A DNA stretch of 33,233 nt from Hymenobacter sp. (GTDB taxonomy: Bacteria > Bacteroidota > Bacteroidia > Cytophagales > Hymenobacteraceae), in assembly GCA_028288445.1 (NCBI GenBank), contig JAQBNT010000060.1:1-33233 (forward strand). The letters run 5' to 3'. The translations under genes and the position numbers were made by a program. A model generated the notes under the pieces. The model had not been told where the DNA came from and made no database searches. It saw only the letters and a list, made by a program, of their open reading frames with translations. Of this stretch, positions 6,754 through 17,299 are shown one piece after another; the first letter of the stretch is position 1, and each line of letters starts with the position of its first letter.

Positions 6754-7245
6754 TCACTTTCGGAACGCAGCCGGCGCGGGCGCATCGGGCAGAATAGCGC
6801 CGGGCTTTGGCAGCACCGGGCTTTCCAGGTCGTCTTCGCTAAAATACGGGGCCAGCTGCTGCTGGATGCTTTCGGGGATGGGCACGGGCCGGCCGGTGGT
6901 GGTTTTCACGAACACCATGAGCGTGTGGCCTTCGGTGAGCAGCTCCCGGGCTTCGTTGTAAATCTCGTATTCGAACAGTACCCGCGTGCCTTCGGGCGGC
7001 TGGCGCAGCAGCAAGCGCACGGTCAGCAGGTCGTCGTAGCGGGCCGGGCGGCGGAAACGGGTGCGCAGCTCCCCAACCGGCATGCCCACGCCGTCGGCCT
7101 CCAGCTCCTTGTAGCTGATGCCGAGCTTGCGGAAGGCCTCGGTGCGGGCCACTTCAAAATACGCCGCGTAGTTGCCGTGATAGACGTAGCCCATCTGGTC
7201 AGTTTCGGCGTAGCGCACGCGGATTTGGATGTCGGAGGTGTACAT
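6754..7245 (-). CDS. Acyl-CoA thioesterase, hotdog fold, YbgC/4-hydroxybenzoyl-CoA type
   Basis: Hydrolyses acyl-CoA thioesters in the cytosol; the natural substrate cannot be told from sequence. The 163-residue protein starts with the YbgC signature RVRYAETDQMGYVYHGNY, with the catalytic aspartate at residue 16, followed by the long hotdog helix (YFEVARTEAFRKLG). Beta-strand segments RTRFRRPARYDDLLTV and LLTEGHTLMVFVK complete the fold. A proline-rich tail of about 25 residues follows the domain. In some bacteria this family accompanies the Tol-Pal genes; here it sits between two inverted repeats with no operon partner. Confidence 0.9.
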   Translation of the reverse strand: MYTSDIQIRVRYAETDQMGYVYHGNYAAYFEVARTEAFRKLGISYKELEADGVGMPVGELRTRFRRPARYDDLLTVRLLLRQPPEGTRVLFEYEIYNEARELLTEGHTLMVFVKTTTGRPVPIPESIQQQLAPYFSEDDLESPVLPKPGAILPDAPAPAAFRK

Positions 7246-7262
7246 GAGAGTTAGATACGTTT

Positions 7263-7366
7263 TGTCATCCTGAGCGCAGCGAAGGACCTTACCACGCTGA
7301 AACGATTTGCAGTAGTCTACAAACTACTCTGACGTGATAGGGTCCTTCGCTGCGCTCAGGATGACA
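7263..7366. repeat. Inverted repeat, GTCAT-GAGCGCAGCGAAG superfamily, copy 2
   Basis: Arms 7263-7288 and 7341-7366 are perfect reverse complements over 26 bases, and pairing continues imperfectly to 7296 and 7333. It occupies nearly the whole gap between the thioesterase start (7245) and the mltG stop (7372), ending six bases before the latter. Confidence 0.9.
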
Positions 7367-7371
7367 GACGA

Positions 7372-8454
7372 TTATTTGATGCCGGCTCTATTCAACGCCG
7401 CTTGATAACGGCGCGCGTTGGCAATGTGCTCCGTCTCATTCGTCGCAAAGGCGTGGTAGCCGCTGAAATCCTCCTTGGCGCAGAAGTAGAGGTAATTATT
7501 GCTCTCTGGTTTCAGCACGGCGTCGATGCTGGCAATGCTGGGCAAGTTGATGGGGCCGGGCGGCAGGCCAGCGTACTTGTATGTGTTATAGGGCGAGTCT
7601 TTTTGCAGGTGCACGTTGAGCACGCGCTTGATGGTGAAGTCGCGGTTGGCGTAGACCACTGTTGGGTCGGCCTGCAGCTTCATGCCGCGCTTGAGGCGGT
7701 TGAGGTACACGCCGGCGATGCGGGGGCGCTCGTCGGCGTGCTGCTGCTGCTCGGCTTCCACGATGCTGGCCAGGGTGCTGACCTGGGCGCGGGTGAGGTG
7801 CAGCTTTTCGCGCTCGGCGTCGCGGGCGGGGGTCCAGAACTTCTCGTACTCCTTTTTCATGCGCTGCATGAGGTTGGTAGCGGAGGTGTTCCAGTACAGC
7901 TCGTAGGTGTTCGGGATGAACATACTGAGCACCGTGGTGGTGTCGAAACCCAGACTCTTTGTGTAGCCGGGGCTGGCCAGCAGCGAGTCGATGGTGGCGG
8001 GCTTGGCGTCAATCTGGGTCGAGAGCTTGTCGGCCAGCTCGCGGCGCAGGCGCACATTGGTGAACGTGAGCTTGAGCGGCGACTGGATGCCGGCTTTCAA
8101 CACGTTGATGAGCTGGCGGTTGGTAAAACCGTCCTTGAGCTCGTAGCGGCCGGGCTTCACGTGGGTCGGGTACTTCATGAGCTTGGCCACGAAGTGCAGC
8201 GAGAGCTTATCAACGACCACGCCGGTGGCATCGATGGTTTTCAGGGCGGCCTGCCAGTCGTCGCCGCGGTGCACGATGACATACGTCGGCTTGCCCTTGG
8301 TTTCGATGTTGGCGGTGAAGAACACCTGGTAGAAATAATAGGAGAAGCAGACCAGCGCGAGCGTGAAAACAACGCTCACGGTGGCCCAGCGGCGACGGCG
8401 TTTCAGGGCTTGGTCGCGGTATTCGATGGCCGACTTTTTGGCGGGTTGGGACAT
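7372..8454 (-). CDS. mltG: Endolytic murein transglycosylase MltG
   Basis: Cleaves nascent peptidoglycan glycan strands at the inner membrane and is thought to end strand elongation. The 360-residue protein has a basic cytoplasmic start, one membrane helix at about 24-46, a LysM-like subdomain (YVIVHRGDDW to about residue 130) and the YceG catalytic domain. The catalytic glutamate is E233 in LASIVEAEQ. QADPTVVYA, YNTYKYAGLPPGPI and PINLPSIASI are further family motifs. The ATG at 8454 is chosen because it places the basic segment and anchor correctly and lies 32 bases after a -7 element; the longer open frame upstream is low complexity. It is divergent from the YrdC-family gene. Confidence 0.95.
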   Translation of the reverse strand: MSQPAKKSAIEYRDQALKRRRRWATVSVVFTLALVCFSYYFYQVFFTANIETKGKPTYVIVHRGDDWQAALKTIDATGVVVDKLSLHFVAKLMKYPTHVKPGRYELKDGFTNRQLINVLKAGIQSPLKLTFTNVRLRRELADKLSTQIDAKPATIDSLLASPGYTKSLGFDTTTVLSMFIPNTYELYWNTSATNLMQRMKKEYEKFWTPARDAEREKLHLTRAQVSTLASIVEAEQQQHADERPRIAGVYLNRLKRGMKLQADPTVVYANRDFTIKRVLNVHLQKDSPYNTYKYAGLPPGPINLPSIASIDAVLKPESNNYLYFCAKEDFSGYHAFATNETEHIANARRYQAALNRAGIK

Positions 8455-8486
8455 GGGAGTTGAGAAGGGAATCGGGGGAGCGGCGC

Positions 8487-8494
8487 CAAAAGTA
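8487..8494 (-). promoter_or_regulatory. -7 promoter element of mltG
   Basis: TACTTTTG on the minus strand, 32 bases before the ATG at 8454. It helps rule out starts further upstream. Confidence 0.55.
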
Positions 8495-8659
8495 CGAAGA
8501 GTGGCAACCGGAAGGCGCGGGCGGCGCTTGAGTTGTTTCGTTTCGGCCGGGCGTAGTACCTTGCCCGCGCCTTTGGCCCGGCGGGTTGCCCGCCGCCGAA
8601 GGCCGTGGCCGCTGCGCCACCGCATTACGTCTCTAATTTATTAACCATCAGCCGTATCC

Positions 8660-9292
8660 ATGCCCGCCACCCTTCTCCGCATCCACCCCGACAATCCGCC
8701 GCAGAGCCGCATTCAGCAAGCCGTTGACGTATTGCGCAAGGGGGGAGTCATTATTTACCCCACCGATACCGTCTATGGCATCGGCTGTGACGTGACCAAT
8801 GCCAAAGCCGTAGAAAAAGTCTGCCGCATCAAAAAGCTCTTCCCCGAAAAGGCCAACCTGAGCTTCATCTGCTACGACCTGTCGCACATTTCCGACTATG
8901 CCCACGGCATCACCACGGAGACGTACAAAGTCATCAAAAAGGCCCTGCCCGGCCCATTCACCTTCATTTTTGAGGCCAGTGCCAATGCCCCCCGTTTTGG
9001 CGGCACCAAGCGCAAAACCGTCGGCATTCGCGTGCCGGATAACCAGATTATCCGCCAGTTGGTGAAGGAACTGGGCAACCCTATCGTGAGCACCTCGGTG
9101 CGCGAGGACGAAAATACCATCGACGAATACGTGACCGACCCGGACCTGATTTTCGAGAAATACCGCCTGCTGGTGGACCTCGTCATTGACGGCGGCTTCG
9201 GCGGCAACGTCCCCAGCACCATCATCGACTGCACGAACGACGAGTTTGAGCTCGTGCGCCAGGGTGCCGGCGATATTGAGCAATATTTGTAA
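8660..9292 (+). CDS. YrdC/Sua5/YciO-family protein, likely threonylcarbamoyl-AMP synthase
   Basis: The family makes threonylcarbamoyl-adenylate from threonine, bicarbonate and ATP for the t6A modification of tRNAs reading ANN codons. The 210-residue protein carries the YrdC core: GGVIIYPTDTVYGIGCD at about 29-45, CRIKKLFPEKANLSFIC with nucleotide-binding basic residues, GPFTFIF, and GIRVPDN followed by GNPIVSTS. Its length and the wording of the first motif are close to the YciO branch, whose activity is less certain than that of TsaC, so I give no gene symbol. It is divergent from mltG and convergent with the acyltransferase gene, with a strong terminator between. Confidence 0.88.
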   Translation: MPATLLRIHPDNPPQSRIQQAVDVLRKGGVIIYPTDTVYGIGCDVTNAKAVEKVCRIKKLFPEKANLSFICYDLSHISDYAHGITTETYKVIKKALPGPFTFIFEASANAPRFGGTKRKTVGIRVPDNQIIRQLVKELGNPIVSTSVREDENTIDEYVTDPDLIFEKYRLLVDLVIDGGFGGNVPSTIIDCTNDEFELVRQGAGDIEQYL

Positions 9293-9296
9293 TCGT

Positions 9297-9487
9297 CTGT
9301 CATTGCAAGGCCGCAGGCCGTGGCAATCCGTTCTGTAATAATCAGACACCTCCTTTCATCAGAAAGCCCCGGCACTGCACAGTGCCGGGGCTTTCTATTA
9401 TTGACTATTGACAAGGCTTGGGCACATTTCAAGGACCGGTCGCTGAGCGAGGACGGATTGCCACGGCCTGCGGCCTCGCAATGACAG
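9297..9487. repeat. Inverted repeat enclosing a terminator (CTGTCATTGC family)
   Basis: Arms 9297-9333 and 9451-9487 are reverse complements over 37 bases with two mismatches. Each arm includes GGCCGCAGGCCGTGGCAATC, which contains a short internal palindrome. The 117-base spacer holds the terminator at 9361-9396. The element starts four bases after one stop codon and ends eight bases before the other. Confidence 0.9.
9361..9396. terminator. Bidirectional terminator between two convergent genes
   Basis: A perfect 17-base inverted repeat, AGAAAGCCCCGGCACTG (9361-9377) with its complement (9380-9396). It ends in T- and A-rich sequence on both sides and serves the YrdC-family gene and the acyltransferase operon. 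Confidence 0.85.
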
Positions 9488-9495
9488 GCAACTAC

Positions 9496-10410
9496 CTACC
9501 GCTTGTGCTTCCACCTCCTATGCGTCCACAAATACTGCTCGGGAGAGGCGCGCATATCCGCTTCCAGTTGACGGGCAAAAGCTTCGGTGATGGGAAACGT
9601 GCCGGCGGGCGCGCCTTTCGCGGCCCGGCCGTCGGGCAACTCGGTGAAGGTGACTTCGTAGTAGCCGCGCCGCACGCGGCGGATGCCCACGTAGAGTACG
9701 GCGCAATCAAGCTGCACAGCCAGGCGGTCGGCGCTGGTGTAGAAGCTGGTGTCCTGGTTGAGGAACTGGGTCCAGTAGGGCCGGTCTTCGGGGCCGGCGG
9801 CTTGGTCGGTGAGCAGGCTGAGGGTGCGGCCTTCGCCGCGATGGGCCACCAGGTAGCGCAACGTGGCCAGCATGGGCACGGCATCTGCCCCGAAACGGGT
9901 GCGCAAGCGGCGCATCAGGGTTTCGAAAAACAGGTTATTCAACGGCTTGTAAACGCCGGCGGCCCGCCCCGGAAACTCCAGCGCCGCGCCGTTTAGAATC
10001 CACTCCCAGTTGCCCATGTGCGAGCCCAGCGAGAGCACCAGCCGGTTTTCGGCAAAGTGGCGCGTCATCAGCTCCGGGTTGGTGAAGCGCATGCGCTGCC
10101 GTAATTCTTCCGGCGAAATGGCGGCCAGCTTCAGAATCTCAACCACCACCTGGGCAAAGTGCCGGTAAAACGCCTTGCCGGTGCGCTCGATTTCGGCCGG
10201 CGTATTCTCCGGGAACGAGTTCCGCAGGTTTTCCGTGACCACGCGCCAGCGGTAGCGCACCACGTAGGCCAGCAGGAAATAAATGACCTCCGCGAATAAA
10301 TACAGCACCGCCAGCGGCAGGTGCGCCAGGCCCAGCAGCAGCCACCACAGCGGCTCGAAGTACCAGGCGTAGGGCCGGCCGGTGGTGGCTATGGTTCCTT
10401 TGGTGGCCAT
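9496..10410 (-). CDS. LpxL/HtrB-type lipid A (KDO2-lipid IVA) acyltransferase
   Basis: Adds a secondary acyl chain to lipid A, or in this phylum possibly another amphiphile such as an aminolipid, at the cytoplasmic face of the inner membrane. The 304-residue protein has an N-terminal membrane segment (about 20-50, LWWLLLGLAHLPLAVLYLF), then ENLRNSFP, and the HX4E catalytic motif HMGNWE at 131-136. It then has AGVYKPLNN and LLTDQAAG, and ends with PEQYLWTHRRWK, the usual C-terminal signature. It follows the upstream gene with a 2-base gap, so the two are surely co-transcribed. The preceding gene encodes an exported beta-rich protein. Confidence 0.92.
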   Translation of the reverse strand: MATKGTIATTGRPYAWYFEPLWWLLLGLAHLPLAVLYLFAEVIYFLLAYVVRYRWRVVTENLRNSFPENTPAEIERTGKAFYRHFAQVVVEILKLAAISPEELRQRMRFTNPELMTRHFAENRLVLSLGSHMGNWEWILNGAALEFPGRAAGVYKPLNNLFFETLMRRLRTRFGADAVPMLATLRYLVAHRGEGRTLSLLTDQAAGPEDRPYWTQFLNQDTSFYTSADRLAVQLDCAVLYVGIRRVRRGYYEVTFTELPDGRAAKGAPAGTFPITEAFARQLEADMRASPEQYLWTHRRWKHKR

Positions 10411-10412
10411 GC

Positions 10413-11282
10413 TTAGCGGGGCACGGCGGCACCGGCGGGCGCGTATTCGGCGGCGGAGTGCTCGCCGATAGCGCGGTGGCCAGCCAGCAGTTTTTTGCTG
10501 CCGGGGCCGCCGTACACTTCCACAAAGAGGGTAAACGGGCCATCGGGCAGCGGACCCATCGGCAACTGCCCGGCAATGCTGGTGGGGCGGCCACTCTGGG
10601 GCGTGAGGGTGGCGTCGGCATCGGCGGCCGAGCCGTCGGGGGTGGTGAGGTGGTAGTGCACGCGCAGGGTCTGGCCCACGGGCGCGTTATGCAATTCGGT
10701 GTAGAAGAACACGTTATCAGCCCCCCGGCCGTAGCTGCCGCCGGGGGCGCGGGTGAGGCGGTAACCACCGCGGGCGAAATTATCGTCGCCCCCACTCTTG
10801 GCGGCCGGGCGCGAAAGCAGCACCACATCCGAGAGAAACGGGCCGGCGGGCGCTTCCAGCACCAGCGGCTTTTCCACCACAGTTTCACTGCCCGTGCTAC
10901 GGTATTGGTCCTTAACGGTGCCGCGCAGGGTGTATTTGCCATCGGGCAGCATGATGCGCTTGAGGAAGCTCTGCGGGTTTTTGATGGCAATGGTGGTGTC
11001 GGTGAGCACCAGCGGCTTCAGGGTGATGACTTCGTGGTAGGCCGAAGTACCGTCGGCTTTCAGAATATCAAGCGTGACGAGGGCCGACGACTGGAACGCC
11101 TTAGGAGCGCGCTGCCGGTAGGTGAGTGACTGCGTAGGCACGGTCACGTAGATTTCCACTTCGGCCCCCTTCTCCACCTTGTTCAGGTTGCGGAAACGGG
11201 CCACGTCGAGCAGCAGCTGCGGCGGGCCGGCCTGAGCGACCAGCGTGGCGAAGGTGACGAGTAGGGTGAGGAAGTAGCGCAT
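10413..11282 (-). CDS. Exported beta-rich protein of unknown function, co-transcribed with the acyltransferase
   Basis: I do not recognise a named family with certainty. The 289-residue product starts MRYFLTLLVTFATLVAQAG, a Sec signal peptide. The mature protein is strand-rich: RFRNLNKVEKGAEVEIYVTV, then LVTLDILKADGT, LPDGKYTLRGTVKDQYR and ADNVFFYTELHNAP, and later PDGPFTLFVEVYGG. This reads like two or three immunoglobulin-like domains and recalls the N-terminal region of Bacteroidota GWxTD proteins, though that motif is absent. The ATG at 11282 is the start because the signal peptide begins there. A -7 element ends four bases before it, which implies a leaderless mRNA. Tight coupling with the lipid acyltransferase suggests an envelope role. 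Confidence 0.8.
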   Translation of the reverse strand: MRYFLTLLVTFATLVAQAGPPQLLLDVARFRNLNKVEKGAEVEIYVTVPTQSLTYRQRAPKAFQSSALVTLDILKADGTSAYHEVITLKPLVLTDTTIAIKNPQSFLKRIMLPDGKYTLRGTVKDQYRSTGSETVVEKPLVLEAPAGPFLSDVVLLSRPAAKSGGDDNFARGGYRLTRAPGGSYGRGADNVFFYTELHNAPVGQTLRVHYHLTTPDGSAADADATLTPQSGRPTSIAGQLPMGPLPDGPFTLFVEVYGGPGSKKLLAGHRAIGEHSAAEYAPAGAAVPR

Positions 11283-11286
11283 GGGG

Positions 11287-11294
11287 CAAAAGTA
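11287..11294 (-). promoter_or_regulatory. -7 promoter element four bases from the ATG (leaderless)
   Basis: TACTTTTG (11294-11287) is followed by CCCC and then ATG. A start point 4-7 bases past the element would fall on or next to the first base of the codon. Confidence 0.55.
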
Positions 11295-11355
11295 CGGCGG
11301 GGCTTGCCAGAACGTCATGCCGCAGGATGCCGCGCCGTTTTGTTATTTGCGCTCC

Positions 11356-12027
11356 ATGATTCTCCTCACCGAACTCCACTACCACCCGCCGGCCGCCCTC
11401 TTTGCCGAGCTGCTCCGCGCCGATAGCATCCTGCTCGAAGCCCACGAGCACTACCGCAAGCAAACCTTCCGCAACCGCTGCCTCATCCGCACGGCGCAGG
11501 GCGTGCAGCCGCTCACGGTGCCGGTTATCGACGGCAACCGGGCTGAAAAGGTCAGCATTTCTGAAATCGAAATCGACTACCGGCAGAATTGGATTCACCG
11601 GCACTGGCGCACGCTGCAAACTGCCTATGGCAATAGCCCCTATTTTGAGTTTTACGCCGACTATCTGCACGATATTTACGTAAGTAAGCCTGCGTTGCTT
11701 TTCGACCTGAATCAGCAGCTTTTGCGTTTATTGCTCAGGTGTTTCCGCATTACCCTGCCCCTGCACCTCACCACCGAATACCACGCCCACTACCCCAGGC
11801 AACCTTCTTCCGAAAATTCCAGTCTTGCTCCTACCCAGCTTATCGCCGACCGGCGCGACTGGCTGACACCCAAAGCCGCTACTAAAACGCCCGAACCTGA
11901 CACTCCGGCAGCCTCCGCGCTGGTGCGGCCCTACCCGCAGGTGTTTGGCCCAGGTTTTGAGCCCGGCCTGAGTGTGCTGGACCTGCTGTTTTCGCAGGGC
12001 CCGGCTGCCGGCCGCTATTTGCAGTAA
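11356..12027 (+). CDS. WbqC-family protein
   Basis: A 223-residue member of the WbqC-like family, found in polysaccharide loci and elsewhere, with no settled biochemical role. Features are LLEAHEHYRKQTFRNRCLIRT (residues about 22-42, written as two parts: LLEAHEHYRKQ and TFRNRCLI), GVQPLTVPVIDG and RQNWIHRHWRTLQTAYGNS. These are followed by PYFEFYADYL and the C-terminal block PYPQVFGPGFEPGLSVLDLL and FSQGPAAG. The ATG at 11356 gives the usual family N-terminus. A variable Pro/Thr/Ser-rich stretch (about 145-190) precedes the C-terminal block. It is divergent from the exported protein gene, with 73 bases between the start codons, and lies upstream of clpC. Confidence 0.88.
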   Translation: MILLTELHYHPPAALFAELLRADSILLEAHEHYRKQTFRNRCLIRTAQGVQPLTVPVIDGNRAEKVSISEIEIDYRQNWIHRHWRTLQTAYGNSPYFEFYADYLHDIYVSKPALLFDLNQQLLRLLLRCFRITLPLHLTTEYHAHYPRQPSSENSSLAPTQLIADRRDWLTPKAATKTPEPDTPAASALVRPYPQVFGPGFEPGLSVLDLLFSQGPAAGRYLQ

Positions 12028-12188
12028 CCCGCAGATTTCGGCCGACGTTACGTTAATAATGCCGGGCCGCAAATTTAGTCCGAACCTTCGCCCGAACCAG
12101 CTTGTTTTCAAGCTACACCGGCCCAACCCGTTATTCGTGTTATTCGCCCGACGCGGGGCTTATTAGATTTTTCACTACGTTTATTGGC

Positions 12189-14804
<2,616 letters not shown>

Positions 14805-14840
14805 TTTGTAGCACAAGTTTTAGCTTGTGTGTGGTTATTA

Positions 14841-14874
14841 AAGGCCGGCCCCTGAAAAGGAGCCGGCCTTTTTT
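14841..14874 (+). terminator. Terminator after clpC
   Basis: AAGGCCGGC (14841-14849) pairs with GCCGGCCTT (14862-14870) and is followed by TTTT. A smaller hairpin, CACAAG/CTTGTG at 14812-14829, precedes it. The smaller one resembles a remnant of the repeat type seen at 22425. Confidence 0.85.
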
Positions 14875-14948
14875 GCTATCTGCCTAGTAACTTGCACCTT
14901 GATTTCAACCACTATTGTTGAAATTTTGGCAGTCTTACTTCCTTATCC

Positions 14949-17093
14949 ATGAATTTTCTGCAAAGAGCGGCCCTCGCCGGGGCTGGTGCGGCCTTCACCA
15001 GTGGCGCGATGGCGCAGTCGGCTCCGGTAGCCCCCATCAAGCCCAAGGTTTTTACTGATTTCGGCATCACGCGCACCGATAATTACTACTGGCTGAACCA
15101 GCCCACCGACCCGGCCGTCCTCAAATATCTGGAAGCGGAAAACGGCTACTACGACCAGCAAATGGCTGGAGCCAAGGAAAACCAAAAGAAGCTGGCCCTG
15201 GAAATCAAAAACCGCATCAAGCAGGAAGATGCGTCGGAACCGTACCGCGACAACGGTTACTACTACTATTCGCGCTACGAATTTGCGTCGGAGTACCCGG
15301 TGTATTGCCGCAAGAAAGGCAGCGTCATCAACCCGGAGGAAATCCTGCTGAACGGTGATGAGATGGGTACCGGCCAGGCCTATTTCCAGATTGGCGACTG
15401 GGCTGTGAGCGACAACAACCAATTGCTGGCCTTTTCGGTGGACACCGTGAGCCGCCGCCTCTACACGTTGCGCTTCAGGAACCTGGCCACCGGCAAAAAC
15501 TACCCCGAGCGCATTGCCAATACCGGCGGTGAAGTGGTGTGGGCGGCCGATAACAAGACGGTTTTCTATACCAAAAAGAATGTGACCACGCTCCTGCCTT
15601 ACCAGGTGTACCGGCACATACTCGGCACCGACCCCAAGGGCGACGCACTGGTGTATGAGGAGCGCGACAACACGTTCAACGTGAGCATTAACCGCTCAAA
15701 ATCCCGCAAGTACATCGGTATTGAGCTAGTCAGTTCATTGTCGTCGGAGTACCGCTACGTGGAAGCAAGTGCGCCCACCGAGCAGCCCAAAGTATTTGCG
15801 CGCCGCGAGAAAGACCACCTTTACCAGGTGGAGCATCTTAGTGATAAGTTCTACATCCGTACCAATTGGCAAGCCCCGAACTACCGCCTCATGACCACGC
15901 CCGTGGCCACCACCGGCAAAGCCACCTGGACCGACGCCCTCACCCGCCACCCCGAAATCTTCCTCGACAATTTCGAACTGTTCAAGGATTTCCTCGTGCT
16001 GAATGAGCGCAAAGGCGGCCTGCGCCAGCTGCGCGTGGTGAGCATGAAGGACAAGCAGGAGCATTACCTGCAATTTGAGGAGCCGGCCTACACGGCCACC
16101 ATCGGGGTGAACAAGGAGATGGATACGCCCGTGCTGCGCTACAACTACACTTCGCTCACCACGCCGCCGTCCATTTTTGAGTACGATATGGGCACGCACA
16201 CCAGCACGCTGCTGAAGGAGCAGCCGGTGCTGGGCAACTACAATAAATTCGACTACGTGACGGAGCGCGTGTTCGTGAAGTCGCGCGATAACAAGTTCAT
16301 CCCCATGTCCATCGTGTACAAGAAGGGCACGAAGCTGGACGGGAGCGCGCCGCTGCTGCAGTACGCCTACGGCTCCTACGGCTACTCGCAGGACCCTACA
16401 TTCAGTGCTGCCCGCCTGAGCTTGCTGAACCGGGGCTTTGTGTACGCACTGTGCAACATTCGCGGGGGCCAGGAGATGGGCCGGCAGTGGTTTGAGGACG
16501 GGCGGATGATGCACAAAATCAACAGCTTCAACGATTTCATCGACTGCTCCGATTACCTGACCAAGCCGCACGATGCCACTGTGGGCGGTGCCAAAGTCAA
16601 ACAGCAGTTCACCTCGCCTGCCACGCTCTTTGCCATGGGCGGCAGCGCCGGCGGGCTCCTGATGGGCGCGGTGCTGAACATGCGACCTGACCTCTACAAG
16701 GGCGTCATCGCGGCCGTACCGTTTGTGGATGTGGTCACCACCATGTCGGACCCTACTATTCCGCTCACTACCAGCGAGTACGACCAGTGGGGCAATCCCG
16801 CTGAGGAGGAAGATTTCAAGTACATGCTCTCGTATTCGCCCTACGACAACGTGAAGCCCCAGGCGTACCCAAACATCCTCGTTACCACCGGCCTGCACGA
16901 CTCGCAGGTGCAATACTACGAGCCCGCCAAGTGGGTAGCCAAGCTCCGCGCCATGAAAACCGACAAGAACCTGCTGCTGCTGCACACCGACATGGCCGCC
17001 GGCCACGGCGGTGCCTCAGGCCGCTTCAAGTCGATTGACGACACGGCGCGGCAGTACGCGTTTATGTTGATGTTATTGGGGAAGAATCTGTAG
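14949..17093 (+). CDS. Prolyl oligopeptidase-family serine peptidase (S9A, oligopeptidase B-like), exported
   Basis: Cleaves short peptides, after proline or after basic residues; the exact specificity is not clear from sequence. The 714-residue protein has an N-terminal signal (MNFLQRAALAGAGAAFTSGA, cleavage near AMAQ), a seven-bladed beta-propeller (about 70-410) and a C-terminal alpha/beta-hydrolase. The catalytic triad is S566 in GGSAGG, D651 in GLHDSQV and H686 in AAGHGG. NIRGGQEMGRQWFEDG is the S9A signature close to oligopeptidase B. The S9A protein is predicted to be periplasmic, whereas classical oligopeptidase B is cytosolic. It forms its own unit between the clpC terminator and the repeat at 17112. 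Confidence 0.94.
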   Translation: MNFLQRAALAGAGAAFTSGAMAQSAPVAPIKPKVFTDFGITRTDNYYWLNQPTDPAVLKYLEAENGYYDQQMAGAKENQKKLALEIKNRIKQEDASEPYRDNGYYYYSRYEFASEYPVYCRKKGSVINPEEILLNGDEMGTGQAYFQIGDWAVSDNNQLLAFSVDTVSRRLYTLRFRNLATGKNYPERIANTGGEVVWAADNKTVFYTKKNVTTLLPYQVYRHILGTDPKGDALVYEERDNTFNVSINRSKSRKYIGIELVSSLSSEYRYVEASAPTEQPKVFARREKDHLYQVEHLSDKFYIRTNWQAPNYRLMTTPVATTGKATWTDALTRHPEIFLDNFELFKDFLVLNERKGGLRQLRVVSMKDKQEHYLQFEEPAYTATIGVNKEMDTPVLRYNYTSLTTPPSIFEYDMGTHTSTLLKEQPVLGNYNKFDYVTERVFVKSRDNKFIPMSIVYKKGTKLDGSAPLLQYAYGSYGYSQDPTFSAARLSLLNRGFVYALCNIRGGQEMGRQWFEDGRMMHKINSFNDFIDCSDYLTKPHDATVGGAKVKQQFTSPATLFAMGGSAGGLLMGAVLNMRPDLYKGVIAAVPFVDVVTTMSDPTIPLTTSEYDQWGNPAEEEDFKYMLSYSPYDNVKPQAYPNILVTTGLHDSQVQYYEPAKWVAKLRAMKTDKNLLLLHTDMAAGHGGASGRFKSIDDTARQYAFMLMLLGKNL

Positions 17094-17111
17094 GCAGCTA
17101 GGGTATCGCTT

Positions 17112-17198
17112 TGTCATGCTGAGCGCAGTGAAGCACCTTATCACGTCCGAACGTGTTGTTCCAGCGTGATTAAGTGATTAACTGCGCTCAGCATGACA
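17112..17198. repeat. Inverted repeat, GTCAT-GAGCGCAGCGAAG superfamily, copy 3
   Basis: The outer 18 bases (17112-17129 and 17181-17198) pair perfectly. Pairing then continues with gaps to 17145 and 17165. It begins 19 bases after the peptidase stop codon. The left arm keeps the superfamily order GTCAT, GAGCGCAGTGAAG, CACCTTATCACG. Confidence 0.85.
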
Positions 17199-17243
17199 GC
17201 TAATTGTAGTTCCCAACCCTGCGCCCGTAATCTACCCGTAACC

Positions 17244-17251
17244 TACCTTTG
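17244..17251 (+). promoter_or_regulatory. -7 promoter element of the carboxylase operon
   Basis: TACCTTTG fits TAnnTTTG and lies 48 bases before the carboxylase ATG at 17300. No convincing TTG is placed upstream. Confidence 0.55.
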
Positions 17252-17299
17252 GCGTCTCATTCCCGCGCACCCATCCCACCCGCGCGCTAACCCCTGCTC

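Noticed and set aside
7402..8463. 353-codon plus-strand frame over mltG
   Set aside because: mltG is complete with its catalytic glutamate on the other strand; the plus frame has no recognisable motifs.
15735..17006. 423-codon minus-strand frame over the S9 peptidase
   Set aside because: Shadow of the peptidase gene, with low-complexity valine, histidine and glycine composition and no signal, motif or promoter.
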